NCBI GenBank assembly: GCA_020639235.1
Contig: JACKHC010000001.1
Span: 248,001-312,000, forward strand
Direction of reading: 5' to 3'
Length of the DNA stretch: 64,000 nucleotides
DNA from: Phycisphaeraceae bacterium
Lineage (GTDB): Bacteria; Planctomycetota; Phycisphaerae; Phycisphaerales; UBA1924
Within the stretch, counting starts at the first letter, position 1. Every line of letters begins with the position of its first letter. The position numbers and the translations under genes are program-made. The notes below the pieces were generated by a model. That model did no database searches, had not been told where the DNA came from, and saw only the letters and a program-made list of their open reading frames with translations. Shown here in pieces: positions 42,840 to 51,286 of this stretch.

Positions 42840-44084
42840 ATGGACCGAATCTCAGCCGCAACCCTCGCCTCCGGCGCCACGCTCATCACCGAGAACATCC
42901 CCGGCATGAAGAGCGTCGGCCTCACGTGGCTCGTCCCCGTCGGCGTCGCCCGCGAACCCATGGACCGGCTCGGCTCCTCCGCCATGTGGTCCGAACTCCT
43001 CCTCCGCGGCTCGACAGACCTCGACTCGCGACAGCAGGCCGACGCATTCGACGCCCTCGGCGCCTCGCGGGGCACCAAGTCCGAAACATTTTTCCAGTCC
43101 ATCAGCGCCACGCTCCTCGGCTCGCACCTCGAAGAAGCGCTCCCGCTCATTACCGACATGGTCCTCCGTCCACGCATGGACGACGACGCCATCGAGCCCT
43201 CACGCGACCTCTGCATCCAGTCCATCGAGTCCCTCGCCGACGACCCGCAGGGACGCGTCATGCACATTCTCCGCGAGAAACACGCCGCGCCGCCCATCAA
43301 CCGCTCCTCGCTCGGCACCATCGAGGGCCTCCGCGCCATCAACGCCGTCGAACTCCGCGCCGATTGGCGCAGACTCGCGCTGCCCGGCGGCTCCATCTTC
43401 GCCATCGCCGGCGATGTCGATCACAACCAGGCCGCCGACTGGCTCAACACGCTCCTGCGAAACTGGTCCGGCGTCGCATCCACCGTCGAATGGTCCGACG
43501 CCAGCCGCGTCCGAGGCGTCCACCACGAGCACGATGACACCAACCAGGTCCACATCGCCATCGCCCACGACGCCCCCGCCGAGCCGAGCCCCGACGCCTG
43601 GCCCGAGCGCCTCGTCACCGCCGTCCTCTCCGGGGGCATGTCAGGACGCCTCTTCACCGAGGTCCGCGAGAAGCGCTCCCTCTGCTACTCCGTCTGGGCC
43701 TCCTACGGCACCGACGCACGCTACGGCCGCACAATCGCCTATGTCGGCACCACGCCCGAGCGCGCCCAGGAGTCCATCGATGTCCTCATGCACGAACTCC
43801 GCAAGATCAACACACCCCAGGGCCGCATCACGCAAGACGAGTTCCGCCGCGCCGTCGCCGGCATGAAGTCGCGCCTCGTCTTCTCCGGAGAGTCCACCGG
43901 TGCCCGCGCCAGCGCCCTCGCCCACGACTGGCACAAACTCGGCGGCGCCCGCTCGCTCGATGAACTCGCCGCCGCCGTCGATGCGCTCACCCTCAGCGCC
44001 GTCAATGATTACCTCGCCCGCCGGTCATTGGGCGATATCACCTGTGTCTCGCTCGGGCCCGCACCGCTCCAGTTCCCCGGTTGA
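42840..44084 (+). CDS. M16-family (insulinase-like) protein lacking the HxxEH zinc motif
   Basis: The 414-residue protein follows the M16B two-domain fold: SGATLITENIPGMKSVGLTW at the N-terminus, then at the site of HFLEH the sequence reads SSAMWSELLLRGS, so zinc ligands are missing. The C-terminal domain keeps RLFTEVREKRSLCYSVWAS, the part that contacts substrate in active enzymes. This pattern matches the non-catalytic subunits that pair with an active M16 partner in the periplasm or cytosol. No active partner is in the window. It starts an operon with the next two genes (gaps 7 bp and overlap). Confidence 0.78.
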   Translation: MDRISAATLASGATLITENIPGMKSVGLTWLVPVGVAREPMDRLGSSAMWSELLLRGSTDLDSRQQADAFDALGASRGTKSETFFQSISATLLGSHLEEALPLITDMVLRPRMDDDAIEPSRDLCIQSIESLADDPQGRVMHILREKHAAPPINRSSLGTIEGLRAINAVELRADWRRLALPGGSIFAIAGDVDHNQAADWLNTLLRNWSGVASTVEWSDASRVRGVHHEHDDTNQVHIAIAHDAPAEPSPDAWPERLVTAVLSGGMSGRLFTEVREKRSLCYSVWASYGTDARYGRTIAYVGTTPERAQESIDVLMHELRKINTPQGRITQDEFRRAVAGMKSRLVFSGESTGARASALAHDWHKLGGARSLDELAAAVDALTLSAVNDYLARRSLGDITCVSLGPAPLQFPG

Positions 44085-44091
44085 GCGATCC

Positions 44092-44724
44092 ATGAGCCAC
44101 GCACACGACCAGGCCGAGGCCACCGCGCTCCAGACCGCCCGCGATCTCGTCGCGCGCAACCGCGAGGGCACGCTCCTCGCCGACGACCGACCCTTCCCCA
44201 TCAAGTTCGTCGCCGACCCCATCACCGGCGATCTCATCGCGCCCGTCCCCGAAGAAGCGCTCGACGCCTCCAACCTCCTGCTCTTCGTGCCCGATGAGTC
44301 CTTCGACGCGATCCAGCTCCTCGTCGAGGCCGATCTCGTCCCCGAGAGCGCCCTGACCGACCGCTGGTGCGCCTACCACCTCGCGCAGAACCACCCGCAC
44401 TGGGCCCGCCTCACCATCGACTCGGCCAAGCACGACCGCTGGGTCTTCACCGCCGAGCAGCTTTCCCCGCCCAATCCGATCGCCGCCGATGAGCCCGCGC
44501 TGTGCCGCCTGCTCAACGCCGACAAGCCCGCGCTGGCGCGCCTCGCCCGATCGATCTCGAAGAACGAGGCACCCGATCCCGTCTGCGTGGGCGTCAACAG
44601 CGCCGGCGCCTACATCCGCGCCCGCTTCTCCGTGCTGCTCGCGCCCTTCGACCCGCCCGCCCGCAACGCCGAAGACGCACGCGATCGCATCAACCTCTGG
44701 CTCACCGCCCCCTCGCCGCGATGA
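44092..44724 (+). CDS. Uncharacterised protein, 210 aa
   Basis: ATG at 44092 lies 7 bp after the M16-like stop. The product is soluble and mixed alpha/beta, with RNREGTLLADDRPFPIKFVAD near the start and GVNSAGAYIRARFSVLLAPF near the end. The layout loosely recalls flavin-binding split-barrel proteins (HugZ/DUF2470 type) but no clear motif confirms it. The stop overlaps the amidohydrolase start (ATGA), so the three genes are one unit. Confidence 0.6.
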   Translation: MSHAHDQAEATALQTARDLVARNREGTLLADDRPFPIKFVADPITGDLIAPVPEEALDASNLLLFVPDESFDAIQLLVEADLVPESALTDRWCAYHLAQNHPHWARLTIDSAKHDRWVFTAEQLSPPNPIAADEPALCRLLNADKPALARLARSISKNEAPDPVCVGVNSAGAYIRARFSVLLAPFDPPARNAEDARDRINLWLTAPSPR

Positions 44725-46055
44725 GCATCACGCCCCCACCCGGCCCCTGGCGCGATGCGCACCTCCACCTCGCCGAGCACGGCCTGGAACTCGCGTGCAT
44801 CAACCTCGCCGACTGCGCCACCCTCGACGAAGCGCTGCAGCGCATCGCGCAGCGCGCCGATGAAACCCCGAGCGAAACGGGATGGCTCAAAGCGACGGGC
44901 GCCCGCGCCGAGGCATGGCCGCAGCGACGGCTCCCCAACGCCGACGAGTTGCACACCGCCGCGGGGGGCGGGCGGGGTCGTCCGGTGCTGGTGGTGTCCT
45001 TCGATCACCACATGATGAGCGTCTCGCGGCGCGTCTTGGAGATGGCCGGCGTCACCCCGAGCACGCCGAGCGAGTACCGCTCCTCGAGCGCATTCGGCGG
45101 GTCGGTCGGCGCGATCGAGAAGGACCCGGAGACGGGCGAGCCGACGGGTGTGCTCATCGAGGCGGCGTGCGATATCGTGCGCGCGCTGCGGCCGGAGGTG
45201 ACGCCCGATGAGCGCACGGAGGCGATCCGGGCCGCGCAGGACGACCTCATCCGGTTGAAGATCGTTGAAGTTCACGACATGTTCGCGACAGCCGACCTCG
45301 TTTCGGCGCTCCAGCGCCTCGACAGTTCCGGAGATCTTGCGCTCAATGTCGTGCTCTATGCGCCCCCGGCGCACCTCGGAGGGGTCATCGAAGCGCTCCG
45401 CGCGTGCGCACCATCGCCCCGAGTCCGGCTGGGCGGCCTGAAGCTCTTCACCGACGGCACACTCAACTCGCGCACCGCCTCCATGCTCGCCCCCTACGCC
45501 GATCCCAACCCCGCCCACCCCGCCGGCACGCCCTTCTACACCGATGATGAGCTGCGCGGCTTCATGCGCGACATGCGGCAGAGAGACCTCGATATCGCGG
45601 CGCACGCGATCGGCGACGCGGCCGTGCGCCGATTGCTCGATTTGTGGGAGTCGTTCGATGATGCGTCGCAATCAACATTGCGCATCGAGCACGCGCAGTT
45701 CATTGATGAGGACGACATCGATCGGCTGTGCGATCCGGCGCGGCGCATGGTGGTGTCGATGCAGCCGTGCCACCTGCTGACGGATATGGAGGCGATCGAG
45801 CGGCTGACGCCGCAGCGCGCGGATCGCGCGTTCGCGCTGCGTGACCTGCTCGATGCCTGCGGGCGCCTGGGCGTTGATCGGGCGCAGCGCATCGTGCTGG
45901 GTTCCGATACGCCGGTGGTGCGCCCCGATCCGATGGACAACCTGCAAGCCGCGGCGGAGCGGCGGCGCGCGGGGATGGAGTCGCAGCGCGCGATCGCGCC
46001 GGGGCAGGCGATCTCGGCGGAGGAATGCGCCGCGCTGATGCGCCCGTCGGCCTGA
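44721..46055 (+). CDS. Amidohydrolase family 3 (YtcJ-like) with shortened N-terminus
   Basis: The 444-residue TIM-barrel metallohydrolase has DAHLHLAEH (HxH) very near its N-terminus, GGLKLFTDGTLNSRTASM (bridging Lys), AAHAIGDAAV, RIEHAQFID and VLGSDTPVVRPDP (catalytic Asp). YtcJ-type enzymes usually have about 540 residues with an N-terminal beta-sandwich before HxH; that part is missing here. Substrate is unknown; a C-N bond of an amide or cyclic amide is expected. A bidirectional terminator follows. Confidence 0.82.
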   Translation: MSITPPPGPWRDAHLHLAEHGLELACINLADCATLDEALQRIAQRADETPSETGWLKATGARAEAWPQRRLPNADELHTAAGGGRGRPVLVVSFDHHMMSVSRRVLEMAGVTPSTPSEYRSSSAFGGSVGAIEKDPETGEPTGVLIEAACDIVRALRPEVTPDERTEAIRAAQDDLIRLKIVEVHDMFATADLVSALQRLDSSGDLALNVVLYAPPAHLGGVIEALRACAPSPRVRLGGLKLFTDGTLNSRTASMLAPYADPNPAHPAGTPFYTDDELRGFMRDMRQRDLDIAAHAIGDAAVRRLLDLWESFDDASQSTLRIEHAQFIDEDDIDRLCDPARRMVVSMQPCHLLTDMEAIERLTPQRADRAFALRDLLDACGRLGVDRAQRIVLGSDTPVVRPDPMDNLQAAAERRRAGMESQRAIAPGQAISAEECAALMRPSA

Positions 46056-46094
46056 AAGAAAGCCCGCGTGCCCCTCACTGGGAAGCACGCGGGC
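46055..46094 (-). terminator. Bidirectional terminator between amidohydrolase and beta-barrel gene
   Basis: GCCCGCGTGC (46062-46071) pairs perfectly with GCACGCGGGC (46085-46094). The minus strand has TTTCTTTC after the stem, suiting the gene at 46140; it may also end the plus-strand amidohydrolase transcript. Confidence 0.75.
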
Positions 46095-46139
46095 GGTACG
46101 GAGCCGCGTCAGGGCGGCCCGTCGGGTTCGGGATCAGCG

Positions 46140-46994
46140 TCAGAACAGGAAGCGCACGCCCACGATGAACACCCATTCGTGTTCGAGCCGGTGGTCGACA
46201 TCCTGAAGAATCGGCAGCTGCACGCCGATCTCCGCTGCCCAGCGCCGGTGCTCATAGAGCAAACCCGGCGAGAGCATGACCTCGGTGTCGCCGTTCGTTT
46301 CGTACATGCCGTTGAGTTCGGCGACGGCGTACCACGAGGCGTTGGTGTCGCTCTGGTACTGCTCGGGCGCGATGCGGTAGAGATAGGACGCGTTGACGCG
46401 GAGGAGATCGGCCAGCGAGTCGCCCACGCCGGTGCCGTCGTCGTCGCCGCCGGTTGTGAACTTCCAGGAGGCATCGACGTTGAGGCCGTGGCGCCCCTGC
46501 ACCTGCGTGTAGACGACGCCGATGATGGGATCGAAAGAGTCGGAAGTGAGATCCTCGTTGCCAACGGGGATCTCGGCGCCCGCGAAGATCGAGAAGCGTT
46601 TGGTGCCGATCGGGCCGGTGTCGTGCTGCCAGAGCCGGTACTTCCAGATGGCGGTAAGGTCGCCGATGCCGTCCTCGTGGAAGCGCCCGTGCTGATCGTC
46701 ATCGTTGATTCTTCTGAAGATGACGGGGAGCCGCAGCGAGAGCGACTGGTTGCCGGTGAGCCCGTAGTCGATGATGGTGTGGAGCATCGTCTGGCGGACC
46801 TCGCGATCCTCGCCCGAGGGGTCGTTGTCCATCCGCATCAGCATGAACTGCTCGCGGATGGAGAGGCGTCCCTTGGCGGGCTGGGTGGCGGCCTGCGAGA
46901 CGATGGGCGCCTGCGCCCGCGCTTCGCGCACCGGCATGAAGACGGCGGCGAGCGCGGCGACGGCGACGAGCAGGACAGAATGAATGCGTGGCAT
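46140..46994 (-). CDS. Outer-membrane beta-barrel protein (MetA-pathway/transporter-like)
   Basis: The 284-residue product has a signal peptide (LLVAVAALAAVFMPVREARA|Q) and about 12 alternating amphipathic strands, many with Gly/Asp loops (GIGDLTAIWKYRLWQHDTG, FAGAEIPVGNEDLTSDSFD), and ends in Phe, as outer-membrane barrels do. It resembles the family annotated as phenol-degradation meta-pathway or transporter, whose role is often metal or small-molecule passage. It overlaps by one base the upstream HMA lipoprotein, so it belongs with it. Confidence 0.7.
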   Translation of the reverse strand: MPRIHSVLLVAVAALAAVFMPVREARAQAPIVSQAATQPAKGRLSIREQFMLMRMDNDPSGEDREVRQTMLHTIIDYGLTGNQSLSLRLPVIFRRINDDDQHGRFHEDGIGDLTAIWKYRLWQHDTGPIGTKRFSIFAGAEIPVGNEDLTSDSFDPIIGVVYTQVQGRHGLNVDASWKFTTGGDDDGTGVGDSLADLLRVNASYLYRIAPEQYQSDTNASWYAVAELNGMYETNGDTEVMLSPGLLYEHRRWAAEIGVQLPILQDVDHRLEHEWVFIVGVRFLF

Positions 46995-47395
46995 CAGCCG
47001 CCCTCCCCATCCGCCTTGATGTTCACGAGTGTGAAGCCCGAGTCGACGATGGACTTGGCGAGCGCGGCGCGCGAGGGATGGGCATCGCCCGTGAAGTTGA
47101 CGGTGACGGAGCCGTCGGACATATCGATGTAGGAGTCCTTGACGCCGGTGATGCCGGCGAGGGTTTTGGAGATGTTCTCGGCGCAGAGGGGGCAGCCCAT
47201 GCCGTAGACGGTCATGACGGCCTTGTCGTCCTCGATGGGGCGGAAGTCGGTGAGGTAGGTTTTGGGGCTGGTGCCCGTGCCCGGTTCGGGCGGCGTCATT
47301 TCGGCGTGCGGGGCGTCGCTCTGCGGGCCCGATGAGGCGCAGCCGACGAGTGCGGCGGCGCCGAATGCCATAACTGCTGCATGCATCAATCGCAT
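46994..47395 (-). CDS. Lipoprotein with heavy-metal-associated (HMA) domain
   Basis: The 133-residue product has a lipoprotein signal (HAAVMAFGAAALVGC), a Pro-rich linker and an HMA domain with MTVYGMGCPLCAENISKTLAGI, where Cys-x2-Cys binds Cu+, Hg2+ or similar. A periplasm-facing, lipid-anchored metallochaperone is expected. The upstream Cys-rich exported protein and downstream beta-barrel suggest a three-gene metal-handling unit. Which metal is handled is unknown. Confidence 0.8.
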   Translation of the reverse strand: MRLMHAAVMAFGAAALVGCASSGPQSDAPHAEMTPPEPGTGTSPKTYLTDFRPIEDDKAVMTVYGMGCPLCAENISKTLAGITGVKDSYIDMSDGSVTVNFTGDAHPSRAALAKSIVDSGFTLVNIKADGEGG

Positions 47396-47513
47396 GGGAG
47401 AGTCTCCTGAGAAAGAGTGTTGTCGGTGGGTGGAACTATTTGCGACAGCGGCGATGCCGCGCCCGGGTGCGCCGCGATCGGCGCGCAGCGGGGGCGCATC
47501 GGCGGGGCGCTGC

Positions 47514-47915
47514 TCAGTTCCGCCAGACGCTCAGGAGGGTCTGCGTTTTGATTGAGGGGTCACGCCTGGGCGCTTCGGCGCGCGTGACGGGGAACACGTC
47601 ACGGCGTTCGATGACGGGGTGCGCGACGGTGAGCCACTCGGCGTCGAGGGCCGCGCGGAAATGGTCGGCATCGCGCGACGGGGCCGGGGCGTGGGGGCGA
47701 TCGTCGGGGAGCGGCTCGGGATCGGGGGCGATGTAGCAGGGACACCCCCCCCATTCACCGATTTCGGTTCCGCAGCAGCACTCGGTGGCGCAGCAGCCGG
47801 CGGGGGCGGCGGTGCTGTTGGATGCGTGGGCGCGCGTGACGGCGGCGTGGAGGGGCATGAACTGCCCGAGGGCAACGATGAGGGCCAGCCAGAGGTGCGC
47901 GAGTGGGCGGGGCAT
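47514..47915 (-). CDS. Exported Cys-rich protein upstream of HMA lipoprotein
   Basis: ATG at 47915 (MPRPLAHLWLALIVALGQF) gives 133 residues. The signal peptide ends near HAAVTRAHA, and the mature N-terminus has a dense cysteine cluster (GCCATECCCGTEIGEWGGCPC), then a Pro/Asp-rich acidic stretch. Such clusters bind soft metals. A gap of about 118 bp separates it from the HMA gene on the same strand. No family is recognised. Confidence 0.6.
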   Translation of the reverse strand: MPRPLAHLWLALIVALGQFMPLHAAVTRAHASNSTAAPAGCCATECCCGTEIGEWGGCPCYIAPDPEPLPDDRPHAPAPSRDADHFRAALDAEWLTVAHPVIERRDVFPVTRAEAPRRDPSIKTQTLLSVWRN

Positions 47916-48022
47916 CAACAGGAGTGTACAACCGTGATGGGGTGGGGGATTCGGGAGGGAGGAGGAGAGCACAGAGCACAGAGCACAGATTGGGAGTCTC
48001 GGAAGTAGGAGGAGCCCTCACC

Positions 48023-48065
48023 TGTCACTCACTCCGTTCGTGACATCCTCTCCCAGAGGGAGAGG
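48023..48065. repeat. Paired small hairpins upstream of queF
   Basis: TGTCAC/GTGACA (48023-48045) and CCTCTCCC/GGGAGAGG (48047-48065, three-base loop) stand next to each other. The second resembles the hairpin at 749-777. No T tract follows, so a dispersed repeat is more likely than a terminator. Confidence 0.45.
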
Positions 48066-48089
48066 GGGCAGAGTGCTTATGATCCCGTC

Positions 48090-48473
48090 ATGCCAGACAA
48101 ATCCCTCATGGAAGTGTTCCCGACTCCCGGTGATGAGCCGTTTGTTGTTGAGCATGTGAACGAGGAGTTCACTTCGGTGTGCCCGGTGACGGGTCATCCG
48201 GATTTCGGGGTGATTACGGTGCGGTTTTCGCCGCGGGGGAAGAAAGCGGGCGGGGTGTGCGTGGAGCTGAAGTCGCTCAAGTTGTATTTCCAGTCGTTCC
48301 GCAACGAGGGGATCTACTACGAGGCGGTGACGAATGTGATTCGGGATGATCTGGCGTCTGCGATGAACCCGGTGTGGATTCAGGTGATCACGAACTGGAA
48401 GGGTCGGGGCGGGATCCGGTCGGTGATTCGAGCGGAGCGGGGCGATGTGCCGGCGGAGTGGCGGGGGAAGTAG
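48090..48473 (+). CDS. queF: NADPH-dependent 7-cyano-7-deazaguanine reductase QueF
   Basis: The 127-residue protein is a type-I (short) QueF. The nucleophile Cys31 lies in TSVCPVTGHPD with Asp38 after it, and the family motif ELKSLKLYFQSFRNEGIYYE (NADPH-binding and tunnel) is complete. It reduces preQ0 to preQ1 in queuosine synthesis. No other que gene is nearby. Two hairpins lie upstream and a REP-like palindrome starts 6 bp after the stop. Confidence 0.94.
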   Translation: MPDKSLMEVFPTPGDEPFVVEHVNEEFTSVCPVTGHPDFGVITVRFSPRGKKAGGVCVELKSLKLYFQSFRNEGIYYEAVTNVIRDDLASAMNPVWIQVITNWKGRGGIRSVIRAERGDVPAEWRGK

Positions 48474-48478
48474 ATGGG

Positions 48479-48513
48479 GCACGGGCAAGTCAGAGACTTG
48501 CCCATGGCACCCG
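48479..48513 (+). repeat. REP-like palindrome (copy 2, type A)
   Basis: GGGCAAGTC and GACTTGCCC form a nine-pair stem around AGA, and ATGGCACCCGG follows. The stem bases differ from type B copies but the GGCACCC tail is the same. Confidence 0.75.
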
Positions 48514-48527
48514 GAAAGGGGCGCGTG

Positions 48528-49205
48528 ATGCGCGAGGGGCGGCGCGGGCGGGTGATTGTGCGTGTGCTGGTGTTCGGGGTGGTGGGTGTCGTGTTGTCGT
48601 TTGCGAGCGCGCTGCCGGTGTTGTGGGTTGGCAGTATTCGTGGAAGCACTCAGAAACCGACCGTGTATGGAAGCCGGTACTGGGTTCGGGTCTTTGCTGT
48701 AGAGGACGAGATAGTGGGTTTCGAGCCAATCACCGGAGTGATTCTTTCTACGCCGGGGCCATGGTGGTCGAGAACGAAAGAAATCGAAACCTTTCCGATC
48801 CTCATGAGTATCGAGGTCGCGAGCGGCGGTCCCTTGCCAACCATAAGCGCTGGTTCCATCGGATACTTCGATCGGCCTGGTTCTGTTCCCAGGATTGCCT
48901 GGGGTGTGCCGATAGGAGGCCAACTACACACGATGTCAACGGGTGTGCATTCCGAAATGCAGTGGCCCAGAAAATTGCCCACGCGCGTCCTCTGGCGCGG
49001 ATTGATCGGGAACACGGTGTTCTACGGCGTGATCGCGTGGCTCTTCATCGTCGTGTTGGCTTGTTGCCGTCGGGCGATCCGGCGGCGGCGGGGGTTGTGT
49101 GAATGGTGCGGGTATTCGCTTGCGGGGTTGGATGCGGTTGCGCGGTGCCCGGAGTGCGGGGGGGAGCGGCGGGGAGTGAAGGTTGCCCCTTCCGCCTCGG
49201 TGTAA
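48528..49205 (+). CDS. Membrane protein with C-terminal zinc ribbon (paralogue of frameshifted gene at 60.2-60.9 kb)
   Basis: ATG at 48528 (MREGRRGRVIVRV) has GGAAAGGGG upstream; a longer frame begins inside REP copy 2 and is rejected. The 225-residue product has a membrane helix (VFGVVGVVLSFASALPVLW), a periplasmic region, a second helix (NTVFYGVIAWLFIVVLACC), and a zinc ribbon CEWCGYSLAGL then ARCPECG. The same architecture and many identical residues (VLSFASALPVLW, TRVLWRGLIGNT) recur in the gene at 60211-60928. Function is unknown. Confidence 0.68.
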   Translation: MREGRRGRVIVRVLVFGVVGVVLSFASALPVLWVGSIRGSTQKPTVYGSRYWVRVFAVEDEIVGFEPITGVILSTPGPWWSRTKEIETFPILMSIEVASGGPLPTISAGSIGYFDRPGSVPRIAWGVPIGGQLHTMSTGVHSEMQWPRKLPTRVLWRGLIGNTVFYGVIAWLFIVVLACCRRAIRRRRGLCEWCGYSLAGLDAVARCPECGGERRGVKVAPSASV

Positions 49206-49346
49206 GCGGCAAATGATCGACTCAAGCCGGGTTGGGCGACGAGCGGGGCACTCGCTTGCGCTTCGTGCTCGCAGGATTCAGAGGAATCGCTCGCGACCCC
49301 ATCTTGTGGTGCAAATCTGCGATCGGCGGCGGGGTTTGGTCGATAG

Positions 49347-49880
49347 TTGACGGTTGTGGGCTCGTACCGCGCGCTGATTTCGTCGGTGGTCGCCCGGGTC
49401 GATCCGGGGTGGATGTACCTTTGCGCGGGGTCGGCGATCGTGGTGGCGAGCGTGCTGATTCCGGCGAACCATGATCTGGCGGAGTCGCGGGCGCACCGTG
49501 ACCGGGCGATCGTGAGCGCGGACTACGCGGCCCGGCGGGTGGCGCGGTACTCGGATTTCCTGGAGTCGCTGGACTCGGGCGACGAGACGGTGATGACGAA
49601 TCTGGCGGCGACGCAGTTGAACCTTGTGCCGGCGAGCAAGACGCCGCTGTTCATGTTGCGGTCGTCGCGGCCGGATGACGCGAATGTGTTCCACGACATC
49701 GAGCCGCCCCCCCCGATTGATTTCGGCACCGAGGTTGCGTCTCCGCGGCAGTCGACGCTTGAGTGGTTGGTGACGAGCGACTCGACGCGGCCCTGGGCGG
49801 TGATCGGGGGGATGCTGTGCGTGCTGATCGGGCTGTTGCCGGCGGCGGAGCACAAGGCGGAGAGCGCCGAACCGGTGTGA
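49347..49880 (+). CDS. Hypothetical two-helix membrane protein
   Basis: Start may be TTG 49347 or GTG 49356. The product of about 175 residues has an N-terminal helix (WMYLCAGSAIVVASVLI), a coiled-coil-like soluble part (RDRAIVSADYAARRVARYS), and a C-terminal helix (PWAVIGGMLCVLIGLLP). Topology places the middle on the periplasmic side. No family is recognised; possibly a small envelope sensor or structural protein. A REP follows after about 90 bp. Confidence 0.6.
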   Translation: MTVVGSYRALISSVVARVDPGWMYLCAGSAIVVASVLIPANHDLAESRAHRDRAIVSADYAARRVARYSDFLESLDSGDETVMTNLAATQLNLVPASKTPLFMLRSSRPDDANVFHDIEPPPPIDFGTEVASPRQSTLEWLVTSDSTRPWAVIGGMLCVLIGLLPAAEHKAESAEPV

Positions 49881-49966
49881 GGCACCGCTTGCGACTTCGT
49901 CGACAAGCGGTGGCACCCGGCGAGGAGAGACCCTCCCCCAGCCCTCCCGCAAGCGGGATGGGACAA

Positions 49967-50000
49967 CATGGCTCGCCCTTCGGGTCGAGCCATCGCACCC
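49967..50000 (+). repeat. REP-like palindrome (copy 3, type B)
   Basis: CATGGCTCG/CGAGCCATC stem with CCCTTCGGG inner hairpin, followed by GCACCC. It lies between the hypothetical membrane gene and kbl. Confidence 0.8.
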
Positions 50001-50053
50001 TTACGAACGCCATGCCCTGTTAGACTCGATTCTCTGAATAAGGGAGATGAGTC

Positions 50054-51286
50054 ATGGGTGTGGCGAGCGGGACGAAGGCGTACATCGGGCGGGCGGGCGC
50101 GCAGATCGAGAAGTTGCGGGCGGCGGGAGAACTCAAGCATTTGCAGACGATCGATGGGCCGATGGGGCCGACGGTGCGGATCGTCGGGGAGGGCGGGAAG
50201 GCGGGGGGGGCGCGGGAGGTGCTGTGCTTCTGCTCGAACAACTATCTGGGGCTGGCGAACCATCCGGAGGTTGTGGAGGCGGGGATCAAGGGCTTGCGGG
50301 ATTACGGGGCGGGGACGGCGAGCGTGCGGTTCATCTGCGGGACTTTTTCGCCGCATCTGGAGATCGAGGCGCGGATCGCGCGGTTTCTGGGTGTTGAGGC
50401 GGCGTACACCTTTGTGAGTTGCTGGACGGCGAGCGAGGCGCTGTTCCCGACTTTGTGCGAGCCGGGGGATGCGATCATCAGCGATGCGCTGAACCACGCG
50501 TGCATCATTGATGCGATCCGGCTGGCGGCGGGGATCAAGAAGGGTGTGCACCGGTTCGTGTACCCGAACAACGACATGGGCGCGCTGGAGTCGCGGCTGG
50601 CGGAGGCGCGGGAGAAGTGCGGGGATGCGGGGATCATCTGGGTGGTGACGGACGGCGTGTTCTCGATGGAGGGGTCGGTGGCCGATCTGCCGTCGATGCG
50701 GCGGTTGTGCGATGCGCACGGGGCGGTGCTGATCGTGGATGACTCGCACGGGACGGGGGTGCTGGGGGAGACGGGGCGGGGGACGCACGAGCACCACGGG
50801 ATGCGGGGGGATGCGATTGATTTGTTCACGGGCACGCTGGGCAAGGCGCTGGGGGGCGGGGCGGGCGGGTACATCGCGGGGCCCAGGGCGGCGGTGGAGA
50901 TGATCGTGCAGCGGGCGCGGCCGACGCTTTTCTCGAACGCGCTGCCGGTGACGGTGGCGTGCAGCGCGAGCAAGGCGATCGAGGTTCTGGATCGCGAGCC
51001 GGAGCGGGTGGGGAAGTTGCGGGAGAATGTGGCGTATGCGCGGAAGAAGATCACGGGGGCGGGGTTCGAGGTGATCGACTCGCCGACGGCGATCTGCCCG
51101 ATCATCGTGGGCGAGACGGCGACGGCGATCGCGATGAGCAAGAAGTTGCTGGCGATGGGTGTGTATGTGATCGGGTTCGGGTATCCGGTGGTGCCGGAGG
51201 GCGAGGCGCGGCTGCGGGTGCAGATCAGCGCGGCGCACGAGACGCAGCATCTGGATGCGCTGGTGGATGCGTTGAGGAAACTGTGA
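50054..51286 (+). CDS. kbl: Glycine C-acetyltransferase (2-amino-3-ketobutyrate CoA ligase)
   Basis: The 410-residue PLP enzyme matches Kbl along its length: CSNNYLGLANHP, ASVRFICGT, DAIISDALNHACIID, TDGVFSMEG, IVDDSHGTG, and the PLP lysine in TGTLGKALGGG. It cleaves 2-amino-3-ketobutyrate with CoA to glycine and acetyl-CoA in threonine catabolism. An insertion of about eight Gly/Ala residues (GEGGKAGGAREV) is seen before the catalytic fold. The usual partner threonine dehydrogenase (tdh) is not adjacent; the next gene is a VOC protein joined by a one-base overlap. Confidence 0.93.
   Translation: MGVASGTKAYIGRAGAQIEKLRAAGELKHLQTIDGPMGPTVRIVGEGGKAGGAREVLCFCSNNYLGLANHPEVVEAGIKGLRDYGAGTASVRFICGTFSPHLEIEARIARFLGVEAAYTFVSCWTASEALFPTLCEPGDAIISDALNHACIIDAIRLAAGIKKGVHRFVYPNNDMGALESRLAEAREKCGDAGIIWVVTDGVFSMEGSVADLPSMRRLCDAHGAVLIVDDSHGTGVLGETGRGTHEHHGMRGDAIDLFTGTLGKALGGGAGGYIAGPRAAVEMIVQRARPTLFSNALPVTVACSASKAIEVLDREPERVGKLRENVAYARKKITGAGFEVIDSPTAICPIIVGETATAIAMSKKLLAMGVYVIGFGYPVVPEGEARLRVQISAAHETQHLDALVDALRKL

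Noticed and set aside
48474..48527. Earlier start (48474) for the zinc-ribbon membrane protein
   Set aside because: The extension is the translation of REP copy 2; ATG 48528 has its own ribosome-binding site and matches the paralogue's start of similarity.
49523..51250. 575-codon minus-strand frame opposite kbl
   Set aside because: Antisense shadow of kbl, which matches a known enzyme along its whole length.
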